DNA of 20,033 bases from Oscillospiraceae bacterium (GTDB taxonomy: Bacteria; Bacillota_A; Clostridia; Oscillospirales; Ruminococcaceae): NCBI GenBank assembly GCA_900766795.1, contig CAAFWX010000023.1, forward strand, positions 1 through 20,033, in the 5' to 3' direction. This document shows, in pieces, positions 7,295 through 14,717 of the stretch. The notes beneath the pieces are model-generated. The model was given only the letters and a program-made list of their open reading frames with translations, did not search any database and was not told the origin of the DNA. The translations under genes and the position numbers were made by a program. Every line of letters begins with the position of its first letter. Position 1 is the first letter of the stretch.

Positions 7295-7323
7295 TAAGAC
7301 TGCGCGCTTTAGGTGCAGTCTTA
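7295..7323 (+). promoter_or_regulatory. 5'-leader hairpin before the pseudokinase gene
   Basis: TAAGACTGC (7295-7303) pairs perfectly with GCAGTCTTA (7315-7323), a 9-bp stem with an 11-nt loop. No T run follows, so it is not an intrinsic terminator. It ends 27 nt before the ATG and could stabilise the mRNA or control it. I do not recognise a riboswitch class. Confidence 0.5.
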
Positions 7324-7350
7324 TCACAGAACACAGAAAGGTAATATCCA

Positions 7351-9123
7351 ATGCTTAAAGAAACCTCCCTGTGCATGGGCTGTATGAACGACAAGACCTA
7401 CGACGGCCCCTGCAAGCTGTGCGGATACACCGACGACGCGCCGTGTATCCCGACATATCTCGTGCCGAGGACGTTCCTTGCCGAGCGCTACATAGTCGGA
7501 AAGCTTTTAAGCTACAACGGCGAGGGCGCGGTATACATGGGCTTTGACACCGCCGCAGGCGTGAAGGTCACCATCAAGGAGTTCATGCCCGACACGCTGT
7601 GCACCCGCAAAAAGGGCGAAACCGACATCACGGTGAACTCGGATATGCTCCCGCTGTACAAGACATATATGTCGGAGTTTGCCGACCTTAACCGCTCGCT
7701 GATGAAGTCGCGCGGAATGGCGCATATCCAGACGGTGCTGGACGTTTTCTATGAGAACAACACCTGCTACACGGTTTTCGAGTTCATCAACGGGATTTCG
7801 CTCAAGACCTACCTTGCAAATTCCTCGGGCTGCATGTCGTGGGAGCAGGTTAAGGAAATCTTCCCGCCCATACTCACGACGCTTAGCCTTGTGCATTCCG
7901 CAGGGATAATCCACCGCGGAATTTCCCCGCAGACCATCTTTGTCACCGACAAGATGGAGCTTAGGCTTGCGGGCTTTGCCATCTCCGCCGCACGCACCAC
8001 AAACACCGAAATCGCCTGCGAGGTATACACGGGCTTTGCCGCCCCCGAGCAGTACACCAACGAAATCAACGGCACATGGACGGACGTTTACGGCATAGCC
8101 GCTGTGCTCTACCGCTGCCTTACGGGAACAAACCCGCAGGAGGCAATCGCGCGTACCGCGGGAAGCCTGCCCGAGCCGATGATGATAAACCGAAACGTAC
8201 CCGCGAATGTGTCCAAGGTCATCATGCAGGGACTTCGCCTCTCGCCCGAGAGCCGTATCAGGAACATCACGGAGTTTGTTGACCTGCTGTTTGCGCAGCC
8301 GAAATACATTCCCGACAAGGGCGGCGCCCGCGAGAGCGGCAAACCCGTAAACGCAAAGCAGGCGAAGCAGCTCAAAAAGCAGAAGAAAGAGCGCGCAAAG
8401 ACCATTGCGGTTTTGGTTGTTGTGGGAATTGTGCTGATTGCGTTCGCTGTGGTGTTTGCCATGACGCTGAACGGTTCGCTTTCTCCGAACCCTGCGCCCG
8501 ATGAAAGCAGCTCCGTTTCAACGACTGCGCCCGTCCCCGAAACGAACGAGCCGGAGCAGACGACAACCACTGCTGCCACCGAGCCCGAGCCTGTCGAGCC
8601 TGACGCAAACATCAGCGTGCCCGACTTCACCAACCGCCGCTATGAAACGACGATAACGCGCTACGACGGCATTTTCACGTTTATCCCGACCTACGAGTAC
8701 TCCGACGAGTATTCCGCGGGAATGATGTACGACCAGTCTGTCGAGCCTGACACTATGGTTGCGGCGGGGATACAGATTGAGATAAAGGTCAGCAAGGGCA
8801 GAAGCCTTGTTCCGCTGCCCGAATACAGCGAGCTTTCCGTCAGCGACTATATCAGCGAGCTGAGCCGCCAGAACATCAAGTATTCCATCGAAACCAAGAG
8901 AACGAACGAGGTCAAGAACGGCATGGTTGCAGGGTGCAGCAAGAATGTGGGCGACCTTGTGAACGTTGAGGACGGCGAAACTATCACGGTTTACATTGCC
9001 CAGAACTATGTTGAGCCGCAGCCCGACGAGCCGCGGCGCGATGAAAGCACCTATGAAGAAACCGCGCAAAGCGAAACCGCCGAGGAAGCCGCAGGCGAAA
9101 TGACGGGAACGGAGGAAGTCTGA
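7351..9123 (+). CDS. Membrane PASTA protein with zinc ribbon and predicted pseudokinase domain
   Basis: This 590-residue protein has the architecture of a bacterial PASTA Ser/Thr kinase, but with the active site lost. Residues 8-24 form a CxxC...CxxC zinc ribbon. The kinase fold spans about 46-315: glycine-rich loop NGEGAVYMG, beta-3 lysine Lys76 in VTIKEFMP, alpha-C Glu109, APEQY (231-235) and Asp245. The HRD aspartate is Gly190 (HRGISPQT), the usual Asn is Thr195, and DFG reads GFA (208-210). A basic linker leads to a membrane helix (about 351-372), a Thr/Pro/Glu-rich stalk, and two PASTA-like repeats outside the cell (about 423-481 and 487-551), ending in an acidic tail. The likely role is sensing cell-wall fragments and signalling by binding rather than phosphorylation (inference). 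AGAAAGG precedes the ATG; pheA follows after 4 bp. Confidence 0.85.
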   Translation: MLKETSLCMGCMNDKTYDGPCKLCGYTDDAPCIPTYLVPRTFLAERYIVGKLLSYNGEGAVYMGFDTAAGVKVTIKEFMPDTLCTRKKGETDITVNSDMLPLYKTYMSEFADLNRSLMKSRGMAHIQTVLDVFYENNTCYTVFEFINGISLKTYLANSSGCMSWEQVKEIFPPILTTLSLVHSAGIIHRGISPQTIFVTDKMELRLAGFAISAARTTNTEIACEVYTGFAAPEQYTNEINGTWTDVYGIAAVLYRCLTGTNPQEAIARTAGSLPEPMMINRNVPANVSKVIMQGLRLSPESRIRNITEFVDLLFAQPKYIPDKGGARESGKPVNAKQAKQLKKQKKERAKTIAVLVVVGIVLIAFAVVFAMTLNGSLSPNPAPDESSSVSTTAPVPETNEPEQTTTTAATEPEPVEPDANISVPDFTNRRYETTITRYDGIFTFIPTYEYSDEYSAGMMYDQSVEPDTMVAAGIQIEIKVSKGRSLVPLPEYSELSVSDYISELSRQNIKYSIETKRTNEVKNGMVAGCSKNVGDLVNVEDGETITVYIAQNYVEPQPDEPRRDESTYEETAQSETAEEAAGEMTGTEEV

Positions 9124-9127
9124 CAAA

Positions 9128-10246
9128 ATGGATTTAAGCGAAATCAGAACGCATATAGACGCTATCGACAAGGAGCTGCTCGAGCTGTTTGTGAAGCGAA
9201 TGGGGCTTACCACCGAGGTTGCGAGATACAAGGCAGCGAACAACATGGTGGTGTTTCAGGGCGACAGGGAAAAGGCGATAATCGAGCGCGTCAAGGCAAA
9301 TTCCCCCGAGGAGCTTAAAAAGAGCGCCGCGTTCCTGTTCATGAATATCATGGATATCTCGAAGTGCTCTCAGATAAACGCAATCACCCCCGACGAAGAA
9401 ATTCCCCATAAAACGCAGATAAAGCCGCGCCCGTCTGTTGGCGTTCAGGGAACAACAGGCGCCTACGGTCATGCCGCCTGCAATCAGCTTTTCGAGAACG
9501 GCTCGGTGAGCTTTTACTCCAGCTTTGCGGAGGTTTTTGAGGCAGTGGAGAACGGCGACGTGGATTACGGAGTGCTGCCCGTCGAGAACAGCACCGCGGG
9601 CGAGGTAACGCTCAATATGGAGCTGCTCCAGAAGCACAATGTCTACATAAACCGCACCACGACCGTTGCCTGTGCTCATGTTCTTGCGGCAAAGCCGGGA
9701 GTTAAGGAGAGCGACATAAAGATACTTTTCGGACACGAGCAGGCAATCCGCCAGTGCGTTGGCTACATTGAGGAGCGTGGCAATCTCACGGTCATTCCCT
9801 ACCCGAACAACGCGCTTGCCGCACAGATGGTTGCGGAAAATCCTAGCGGGGAGCTTGGGTGTATCTGCTCGGAGGAGTGCGCGGAAATGCACGGACTGAA
9901 GATTGTCCGCAAGGGAATAGCCACCGACCCGAACAACTCCACCCGCTTCATCTGCATTTCAAAGGATATCGAGGTGTACGACGGCGCTGACACCGTTGCG
10001 GTTTCGCTTTCTATTCCGAACATTTCGGGCGCGCTGTACAGGCTGCTGACGAAGTTCGCGGTGAACGGCCTGAGCATGTCGAAAATACAGTCAAAGCCGC
10101 TTCCCGTGGAGGTTAAGCTCCGCTTCCCCGACGACTATATGTTCTACATCGAGTTTTCGGGGAACATCGACAGACCGCTTATCCGAAAGCAGCTTAAGAA
10201 CTTCGAGAGCGAACTGAATTACTTTAAATTCCACGGAAACTTCTAA
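9128..10246 (+). CDS. pheA: Bifunctional chorismate mutase/prephenate dehydratase (P-protein)
   Basis: This 372-residue cytoplasmic enzyme makes phenylpyruvate, the precursor of phenylalanine, from chorismate. An N-terminal AroQ-type chorismate mutase (about 1-85) shows IRTHIDAIDKELLELFVKRM and EVARYK. The prephenate dehydratase part (about 103-280) has GVQGTTGAYGHAA (105-117), PVENSTAG (151-158) and the catalytic TRF (272-274). A C-terminal ACT domain (about 290-370) has GALYRLL and, where feedback-sensitive enzymes read ESRP, the variant QSKP (321-324). GGAGG inside the end of the upstream gene serves the ATG, only 4 bp after its stop, so the two are co-transcribed. Why phenylalanine synthesis is coupled to a PASTA pseudokinase is not clear from the sequence. 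Confidence 0.93.
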   Translation: MDLSEIRTHIDAIDKELLELFVKRMGLTTEVARYKAANNMVVFQGDREKAIIERVKANSPEELKKSAAFLFMNIMDISKCSQINAITPDEEIPHKTQIKPRPSVGVQGTTGAYGHAACNQLFENGSVSFYSSFAEVFEAVENGDVDYGVLPVENSTAGEVTLNMELLQKHNVYINRTTTVACAHVLAAKPGVKESDIKILFGHEQAIRQCVGYIEERGNLTVIPYPNNALAAQMVAENPSGELGCICSEECAEMHGLKIVRKGIATDPNNSTRFICISKDIEVYDGADTVAVSLSIPNISGALYRLLTKFAVNGLSMSKIQSKPLPVEVKLRFPDDYMFYIEFSGNIDRPLIRKQLKNFESELNYFKFHGNF

Positions 10247-10255
10247 TCACATATT

Positions 10256-10360
10256 CAGGCTGTCGATAAGCCGCCATCTGCGTTGTCACCATCCCAACGG
10301 CAGGCACAAAGCCTAGCCGTTGGGATGGTTCCTAGCATCTGACGGCTTCTCGCCAGCCTG
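10256..10360. repeat. 105-bp interrupted palindrome between pheA and ispD
   Basis: Three nested inverted repeats share one axis. The outer arms are CAGGCTG (10256-10262) and CAGCCTG (10354-10360). The middle arms, 10264-10273 and 10343-10352, pair in 9 of 10 positions. The inner arms, CCATCCCAACGGC (10289-10301) and GCCGTTGGGATGG (10316-10328), pair perfectly, and AGGC/GCCT extends them to a 5-nt loop. The outer and middle arms stay in register apart from two mismatches; about 15 nt on each side between middle and inner arms do not pair. No protein is encoded. This could be a small non-autonomous mobile repeat, an extragenic palindrome, or a structured RNA. Confidence 0.8.
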
Positions 10361-10381
10361 AGGGCGGGCGCACCCCGCCCT
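10361..10381 (+). terminator. GC-rich hairpin after the palindrome, terminator-like without a T run
   Basis: AGGGCGGG (10361-10368) pairs with CCCGCCCT (10374-10381) around a 5-nt loop. The following bases are TATTCTGT, too few U residues for a strong intrinsic terminator. It may slow polymerase or mark the 3' end of pheA mRNA. No separate promoter for ispD is recognisable in 10247-10405, so some readthrough is likely. Confidence 0.4.
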
Positions 10382-10405
10382 TATTCTGTAAAAAAAGGTG
10401 ATGTT

Positions 10406-11092
10406 ATGACTTCGGCGATAATTTTGGCGGCAGGCTTCTCCACGCGAATGGGAGGGGTAAACAAGCAGCTTGCCGAGCTGTGCGGCATTCCCGTTTTCGT
10501 TATGAGCGCGCTGCGTTTTGAGCGCTCGGAGAACGTTGGGGAGATAATCATTGCCGCGCCAAAGGGCTGCGCGGTGCAGTATGCGGACCTTGTGCTGCGA
10601 TATGGCGTTACAAAGCTAAAAGCCGTCACAGAGGGCGGCGCAACGCGGTTTTTGTCGGTGAAGAACGCATTAGCGCAGGTGAGCAGGGAAGCGGATTTCA
10701 TCGCCATACACGACGGAGCGCGCCCGCTGATTACCACCGAAGAGATAGACCGCGTAATTTTGGACGCCTACACCCACGGCGCGGCGATAGCCGCAATTCC
10801 CGCAACCGACACCGTAAAGACCGTTACAGACGGCTTTGTGACAGGCACTCCCGACCGAAGTGGGCTGTGCTACGCGCAGACTCCGCAGGTGTTCAAAAAG
10901 GCGCTGTATCTGCGGTGCATTGAAAAGCTTTGCGGCGCAGCCGAGAGCGTGACTGACGACAGCTCGGTGCTGGAAATGTGCGGCGAGCGGGTGTATCTGA
11001 CAGAGATTCACTGCGCCAACATGAAGATAACCCGCCCCGAGGATATCGCGGCGGCGGCGGCGATTTTCGCGCAAAGGAGGGAAACGCTGTGA
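10406..11092 (+). CDS. ispD: 2-C-methyl-D-erythritol 4-phosphate cytidylyltransferase
   Basis: This 228-residue enzyme joins CTP to methylerythritol phosphate, the third step of the MEP route to isoprenoids. The nucleotide-binding start reads [15 protein letters not shown] (3-17) with Lys20. [13 protein letters not shown] (77-89) and IHDGARP (101-107) are the family's conserved blocks. Further on come TPQVF, DDSSV and a final KITRPED, all typical. The length is normal. AAAAGGTG lies about 7 bases before the ATG. Its stop overlaps the ispF start, so the two consecutive-pathway genes are coupled. The promoter is unclear because the 105-bp palindrome occupies most of the upstream gap. Confidence 0.95.
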   Translation: MTSAIILAAGFSTRMGGVNKQLAELCGIPVFVMSALRFERSENVGEIIIAAPKGCAVQYADLVLRYGVTKLKAVTEGGATRFLSVKNALAQVSREADFIAIHDGARPLITTEEIDRVILDAYTHGAAIAAIPATDTVKTVTDGFVTGTPDRSGLCYAQTPQVFKKALYLRCIEKLCGAAESVTDDSSVLEMCGERVYLTEIHCANMKITRPEDIAAAAAIFAQRRETL

Positions 11093-11559
11093 GGATAGGA
11101 CAGGGTTATGACGTGCACAGGCTTGTCGAGGGGCGCAGGCTGGTGCTGTGCGGGGTGGAGATACCCTGTGAGCAGGGGCTGCTGGGGCACTCCGACGCGG
11201 ATGTTGCGGTGCACGCGCTGATGGACGCAGTGCTCGGAGCGCTGGCGCTCGGGGACATCGGGAAGCTGTTCCCCGACAATGACCCCGCCTACAAGGGCGC
11301 GGACAGCATGAAGCTGCTGGCTGAGGTGATTTGCCGTATGCGCGGGTGCGGGTACGCTCTCGGAAATGCGGATATCACCATCATCGCGGAGCGCCCGAAG
11401 CTTGCGAAATACATTCCCGAAATGCGGGAGAGCCTTGCCGCGGCGTTCGGCTGCGATATATCGCAGGTGTCCGTCAAGGCAACCACCGAGGAGGGGTTGG
11501 GTCTTGCAGGGCAGGGGATAGGCGCAAACGCAGTGGTGCTTCTGGAAAAGAGCGAATAA
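11089..11559 (+). CDS. ispF: 2-C-methyl-D-erythritol 2,4-cyclodiphosphate synthase
   Basis: This 156-residue zinc enzyme cyclises the IspE product, the fifth step of the MEP pathway. It starts at GTG, which overlaps the ispD stop (GTGA), with AGGAGG 8 bases before it; a longer open frame upstream is ispD out of frame. Metal ligands are visible as Asp8 and His10 in GYDVHRL and His42 in [16 protein letters not shown] (32-38) and KATTEEGLG are the other family signatures. ispD and ispF are often neighbours or fused. ispE, the enzyme between them in the pathway, is not in the window. The 250-bp gap after the stop carries the feo promoter region. Confidence 0.95.
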   Translation: MRIGQGYDVHRLVEGRRLVLCGVEIPCEQGLLGHSDADVAVHALMDAVLGALALGDIGKLFPDNDPAYKGADSMKLLAEVICRMRGCGYALGNADITIIAERPKLAKYIPEMRESLAAAFGCDISQVSVKATTEEGLGLAGQGIGANAVVLLEKSE

Positions 11560-11697
11560 TAGGGCAAGGGGATTGCAGTTATGCTGTTTCGGGAATTATA
11601 TTTTGTGCGTTTTAATACAGTTTGTTGCAACTAACAGGTTGCATGTGTGAAATATCACCAAAATAATAGTACGGCAGAAAAAAATTATAAATTTCTA
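11560..11697. other. Intergenic stretch between ispF and the feo promoter
   Basis: Mostly AT-rich sequence with no gene. TGCAAC (11626-11631) and GTTGCA (11638-11643) form a small inverted repeat overlapping the palindrome GTTGCAAC. No T run follows, so it is not a convincing terminator for ispF, and no regulator is assignable. Confidence 0.4.
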
Positions 11698-11726
11698 TTG
11701 ACAAAACGTCTGAAACGGTGTATCAT
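11698..11726 (+). promoter_or_regulatory. Predicted sigma-A promoter of the feo operon
   Basis: A perfect TTGACA (11698-11703) and TATCAT (11721-11726) are spaced by 17 bp. The predicted start near 11733 falls inside the first GTTAG-N6-CTAAC element, so a protein bound there would block transcription. Confidence 0.7.
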
Positions 11727-11731
11727 AATAC

Positions 11732-11753
11732 TTGGTTAGCGAAAGCTAACCAA
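11732..11753. promoter_or_regulatory. Palindromic operator 1 of the feo operon (GTTAG-N6-CTAAC)
   Basis: TTGGTTAGC (11732-11740) and GCTAACCAA (11745-11753) are perfect inverted repeats around GAAA. The core GTTAG-N6-CTAAC resembles the TTAGGTTAG-type half-sites of iron-dependent DtxR/IdeR regulators. It overlaps the predicted transcription start. As RNA it would also form a very stable GNRA-loop hairpin at the 5' end of the message. Confidence 0.7.
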
Positions 11754-11768
11754 TACGTTTGTACATGA

Positions 11769-11784
11769 GTTAGTTTATTCTAAC
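11769..11784. promoter_or_regulatory. Palindromic operator 2 of the feo operon
   Basis: GTTAG (11769-11773), six bases, CTAAC (11780-11784). It is the same core as operator 1, with core starts 34 bp apart, and lies in the feoA leader. Flanking ACATG and ATGT extend the dyad imperfectly. Confidence 0.65.
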
Positions 11785-11814
11785 ATGTCATAGCAGAAAG
11801 AAGGAGGAGCAATG

Positions 11815-12024
11815 ATGCCGCTTACAATGGCAAGCCCCGGGGAGGAGAACATCATCAGAAAGGTGGGCGGAAGCCCTGATACACGCAAGTTCCTTGAAAA
11901 TCTCGGCTTTGTGGCGGGAGGAGTGGTCACCGTCATCAGTGAGATAAGCGGGAACGTTATTGTGAACGTCAAGGATTCGAGAGTTGCCGTTTCAATGGAA
12001 ATGGCTTGCAAAATCATGGTATAG
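11815..12024 (+). CDS. feoA: FeoA-type ferrous iron transport protein (first copy)
   Basis: A small SH3-like cytoplasmic protein of about 69 residues that supports FeoB in ferrous iron uptake. The typical FeoA pattern is visible: an N-terminal PLTMASPGEE, the middle ENLGFVAGGVVTVISE, then GNVIVNVKDSRVAVSMEMA with a final hydrophobic IMV. Two ATG codons stand side by side at 11812 and 11815. AAGGAGG at 11801-11807 is 7 bases from the second and 4 from the first, so I prefer 11815. A second FeoA gene follows after 11 bp. Two separate FeoA proteins before FeoB are common in Clostridia; the division of labour is unknown. Confidence 0.9.
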   Translation: MPLTMASPGEENIIRKVGGSPDTRKFLENLGFVAGGVVTVISEISGNVIVNVKDSRVAVSMEMACKIMV

Positions 12025-12035
12025 AAGGAGATTAT

Positions 12036-12257
12036 ATGGCAACATTAAGAGATGCGAAAATCGGTCAGACCGTCACGGTCAAGAAACTGAACGGCGAGGG
12101 CGCAATAAAGCGCCGCATTATGGACATGGGTATCACAAAGGGCGTTGAAATCACCGTCCGCAAGGTTGCGCCGCTTGGCGACCCGGTGGAGGTTACGGTG
12201 CGCGGCTACGAGCTTTCCCTGCGGAAAGCCGACGCGGAAATGATAGTAACTGTTTAA
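12036..12257 (+). CDS. feoA: FeoA-type ferrous iron transport protein (second copy)
   Basis: This 73-residue protein is a second, distinct FeoA. The core reads AKIGQTVTVKKLNGEGAIKR, RIMDMGITKGVEITVRKVAP, LGDPVEVTVRGYELSLRKAD, with the FeoA signature D-x-G-I-x-x-G. The start is the ATG at 12036 behind AAGGAG (12025-12030); an upstream in-frame ATG at 12006 lies inside the first feoA and lacks a ribosome site. It is closer to the canonical single-domain FeoA than the first copy and is the better candidate to contact FeoB directly. Confidence 0.92.
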   Translation: MATLRDAKIGQTVTVKKLNGEGAIKRRIMDMGITKGVEITVRKVAPLGDPVEVTVRGYELSLRKADAEMIVTV

Positions 12258-12269
12258 TTCTGTATAGAA

Positions 12270-12285
12270 GTTAGTTATATCTAAC
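12270..12285. promoter_or_regulatory. Palindromic operator 3, between feoA2 and feoB
   Basis: GTTAG (12270-12274), TTATAT, CTAAC (12281-12285) repeats the exact spacing of operators 1 and 2. It lies in the 48-bp gap directly before the feoB ribosome binding site. Only a weak promoter-like sequence (TTTAAT, then TATATC, near 12253-12281) is visible, so it could act as a roadblock or control a minor internal start. Confidence 0.6.
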
Positions 12286-12305
12286 ATAAGAAAGGATAAT
12301 TTATT

Positions 12306-14705
12306 ATGGGAATAAAAATCGCGCTTGCGGGTAATCCGAACGCAGGCAAAACCACGCTGTTCAACGCCCTGACGGGTTCAAATCAGTTTGTTGGTAACTG
12401 GCCCGGCGTTACCGTCGAGAAGAAAGAGGGCAAGCTGAAAGGTCACAAAGACGTGACTATCACCGACCTTCCGGGAATTTATTCGCTCTCCCCCTACACG
12501 CTGGAGGAAGTTGTTGCCCGGAATTACCTTATCGGCGAGCGCCCCGACGCAATTCTGAACATAATCGACGGAACAAATCTGGAGCGCAACCTCTACCTCA
12601 CCACGCAGCTTGTGGAGCTGGGAATACCCGTTGTCTGCGCCGTCAACATGATGGACGTTGTGCGCAAAAACGGCGACAAAATCAACTTCGAGCAGCTTTC
12701 CGCAGAACTTGGCTGCAAGGTCGTGGAGATTTCCGCGCTGAAAGGCACGGGCGTTATGGAAGCCGCCGAAGCCGCTGTGCAGGCTGCCGAAGCCAAAGTC
12801 CCCGCAATACCCCGCCACAGATTCTGCGGCTGCGTAGAGCACGCTATCGCGCACATTGAGGAAGCTGTCCTGCACGACTCCCCCGAGGAACAGCAGCGCT
12901 GGTACGCGATAAAGCTGTTCGAGCGCGACGAAAAGGTGTATGAAACGCTGAACCTCTCCGAGGAGAAAAAGGCGCACATTGAAGCTGATATCGCCGCTGC
13001 CGAAGCGGAAATGGACGACGACAGCGAGAGCATAATCACCAACGAGCGCTACATTTACATAGCAGGTATCATCAAGGATTGTTTGAAGAAAAAGCACAAG
13101 GGCTTGACGGTTTCCGACAAGATTGACAAGGTTGTGACGAACAGAATCCTCGCCCTGCCGATTTTCGCGGTGGTAATGTTCATCGTGTACTTTATTTCCG
13201 TTACGACCGTTGGAACATGGGTCACCGATTGGACGAACGACGGGCTTTTCGGCGACGGATTCCACCTGTTCGGCATAGGCTCGTCCGAATATGACGAAGC
13301 CACCTCGGCTTATGCAGAGGAGAACATCTTCACCGATGACGTTATTGTGCTGGCGCAGTCCGCAGTTGACTCAGGCGTTGTCGGTGCTGAGGAAGTACTC
13401 GGTGCAGTTGAAGAAGCAGATTTCGGCGCATTTGACGAAGCCCTCGGTTCTTATGGCGACAGCCTTGCAGAAGCGGGCTATGACGTTGCCGCGTTGGTTG
13501 AGGATCCTATGGAGGAGCTTCCTGCGCCGGAGGATTACGGAGTGTGGGTTCCCGGAATCCCCGTGCTGCTGACTAACGCGCTGGAAGCGGTGGAGTGCGC
13601 CGAGTGGCTGGAAAGCCTTATCATTGACGGCATTGTTGCGGGTGTGGGCGCAGTTCTTGGATTTGTTCCGCAGATGCTGGTGCTGTTCATCTTCCTCGCG
13701 TTCCTTGAAAGCTGCGGCTACATGGCTCGTATCGCGTTCGTTATGGACAGAATTTTCCGCAAGTTCGGGCTGTCGGGCAAGTCGTTCATTCCCATGCTTA
13801 TCGGCACAGGCTGCGGCGTTCCCGGCGTAATGGCGAGCCGCACAATCGAAAACGAGCGCGACCGCCGCATGACAATCATGACCACAACGTTCATTCCCTG
13901 CGGCGCGAAAATGCCGATTATCGCCCTTATCGCGGGCGCATTGTTCGGAAACGCGTGGTGGGTAGCTCCCAGCGCGTACTTCATCGGCGTTGCAGCTATC
14001 ATCATTTCGGGAATCATGCTGAAAAAGACAAAGATGTTCGCGGGCGACCCTGCGCCGTTTGTAATGGAATTACCCGCATACCATCTGCCGACTGTGGGCA
14101 ACATTCTCCGTTCCATGTGGGAGCGTGGCTGGTCGTTCATCAAGAAAGCGGGCTCGATTATCCTGCTTTCCTCTGTAATAATCTGGGCTGGTTCGGTATT
14201 CGGCAATCTGCCGGACGGCGGCTTTGGGTTCAGCACCGAACTTGAACTTTCTGACAGCGTTCTCGGCATTATCGGCAACGCGATTTGCTGGATTTTCGCA
14301 CCGCTTGGCTTCGGCGAGCCTACCGCTGCAATTGCGACTATAATGGGTCTTGTTGCAAAGGAAGAGGTTGTCGGCGTATTCGGCGTTCTGGACTTCATGG
14401 GAATGACCTCACTTGCGGGGTATTCGTTCCTCGTGTTCAACCTGCTGTGCGCGCCCTGCTTCGCGGCTATCGGTGCAATCAAACGCGAGATGAACAGCGC
14501 AAAGTGGACGTGGTTCGCGATAGGCTATCAGTGCGGTTTCGCGTATGCGGTGTCGCTGATGATATATCAGTTCGGTCTGCTGTTCACCGGGGCTGTCAAT
14601 GTAGTCGGACTTATCTTCGCAGTGCTGGTTCTTGCATTCATGGTATTCCTGCTGGTAAGACCGTATAAGGAAAGCATAAAGCTCACGGAAAAGGTCAAGG
14701 TATAA
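12306..14705 (+). CDS. feoB: Ferrous iron transport protein B
   Basis: This 799-residue membrane transporter imports Fe2+, with a GTPase domain in the cytoplasm. The G motifs are clear: G1 GNPNAGKTT (9-17), G2 region GNWPGVTVEKK (30-40), G3 DLPG (54-57), G4 NMMD (114-117) and G5 SAL (143-145), followed by a helical GDI domain up to about 275. The first membrane helix is about 281-303. The two gate repeats include GYMARIAFVMDR and CGVPGVMASRT (503-513) and FIPCGAKMP (529-537). Between helix 1 and the gates lies an acidic, Ala/Glu-rich insert of about 95 residues (about 318-415), unlike E. coli FeoB. AAAGG lies before the ATG, downstream of operator 3. Confidence 0.96.
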   Translation: MGIKIALAGNPNAGKTTLFNALTGSNQFVGNWPGVTVEKKEGKLKGHKDVTITDLPGIYSLSPYTLEEVVARNYLIGERPDAILNIIDGTNLERNLYLTTQLVELGIPVVCAVNMMDVVRKNGDKINFEQLSAELGCKVVEISALKGTGVMEAAEAAVQAAEAKVPAIPRHRFCGCVEHAIAHIEEAVLHDSPEEQQRWYAIKLFERDEKVYETLNLSEEKKAHIEADIAAAEAEMDDDSESIITNERYIYIAGIIKDCLKKKHKGLTVSDKIDKVVTNRILALPIFAVVMFIVYFISVTTVGTWVTDWTNDGLFGDGFHLFGIGSSEYDEATSAYAEENIFTDDVIVLAQSAVDSGVVGAEEVLGAVEEADFGAFDEALGSYGDSLAEAGYDVAALVEDPMEELPAPEDYGVWVPGIPVLLTNALEAVECAEWLESLIIDGIVAGVGAVLGFVPQMLVLFIFLAFLESCGYMARIAFVMDRIFRKFGLSGKSFIPMLIGTGCGVPGVMASRTIENERDRRMTIMTTTFIPCGAKMPIIALIAGALFGNAWWVAPSAYFIGVAAIIISGIMLKKTKMFAGDPAPFVMELPAYHLPTVGNILRSMWERGWSFIKKAGSIILLSSVIIWAGSVFGNLPDGGFGFSTELELSDSVLGIIGNAICWIFAPLGFGEPTAAIATIMGLVAKEEVVGVFGVLDFMGMTSLAGYSFLVFNLLCAPCFAAIGAIKREMNSAKWTWFAIGYQCGFAYAVSLMIYQFGLLFTGAVNVVGLIFAVLVLAFMVFLLVRPYKESIKLTEKVKV

Positions 14706-14717
14706 TTTATGCAATAT

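Noticed and set aside
10275..10341. CATCTG direct repeats inside the palindrome as CRISPR-like units
   Set aside because: There are only two 6-bp copies in the unpaired loops, with no regular spacers or cas genes.
10978..11088. N-terminal extension of the ispF frame
   Set aside because: IspF proteins begin at MRIGxGxDVH; GTG at 11089 with AGGAGG gives exactly that start.
11732..11753. Reading the GAAA-loop hairpin as a riboswitch or intrinsic terminator
   Set aside because: There is no T run and no aptamer-like structure, and the same core recurs at two more places as a DNA dyad, so an operator explains it better.
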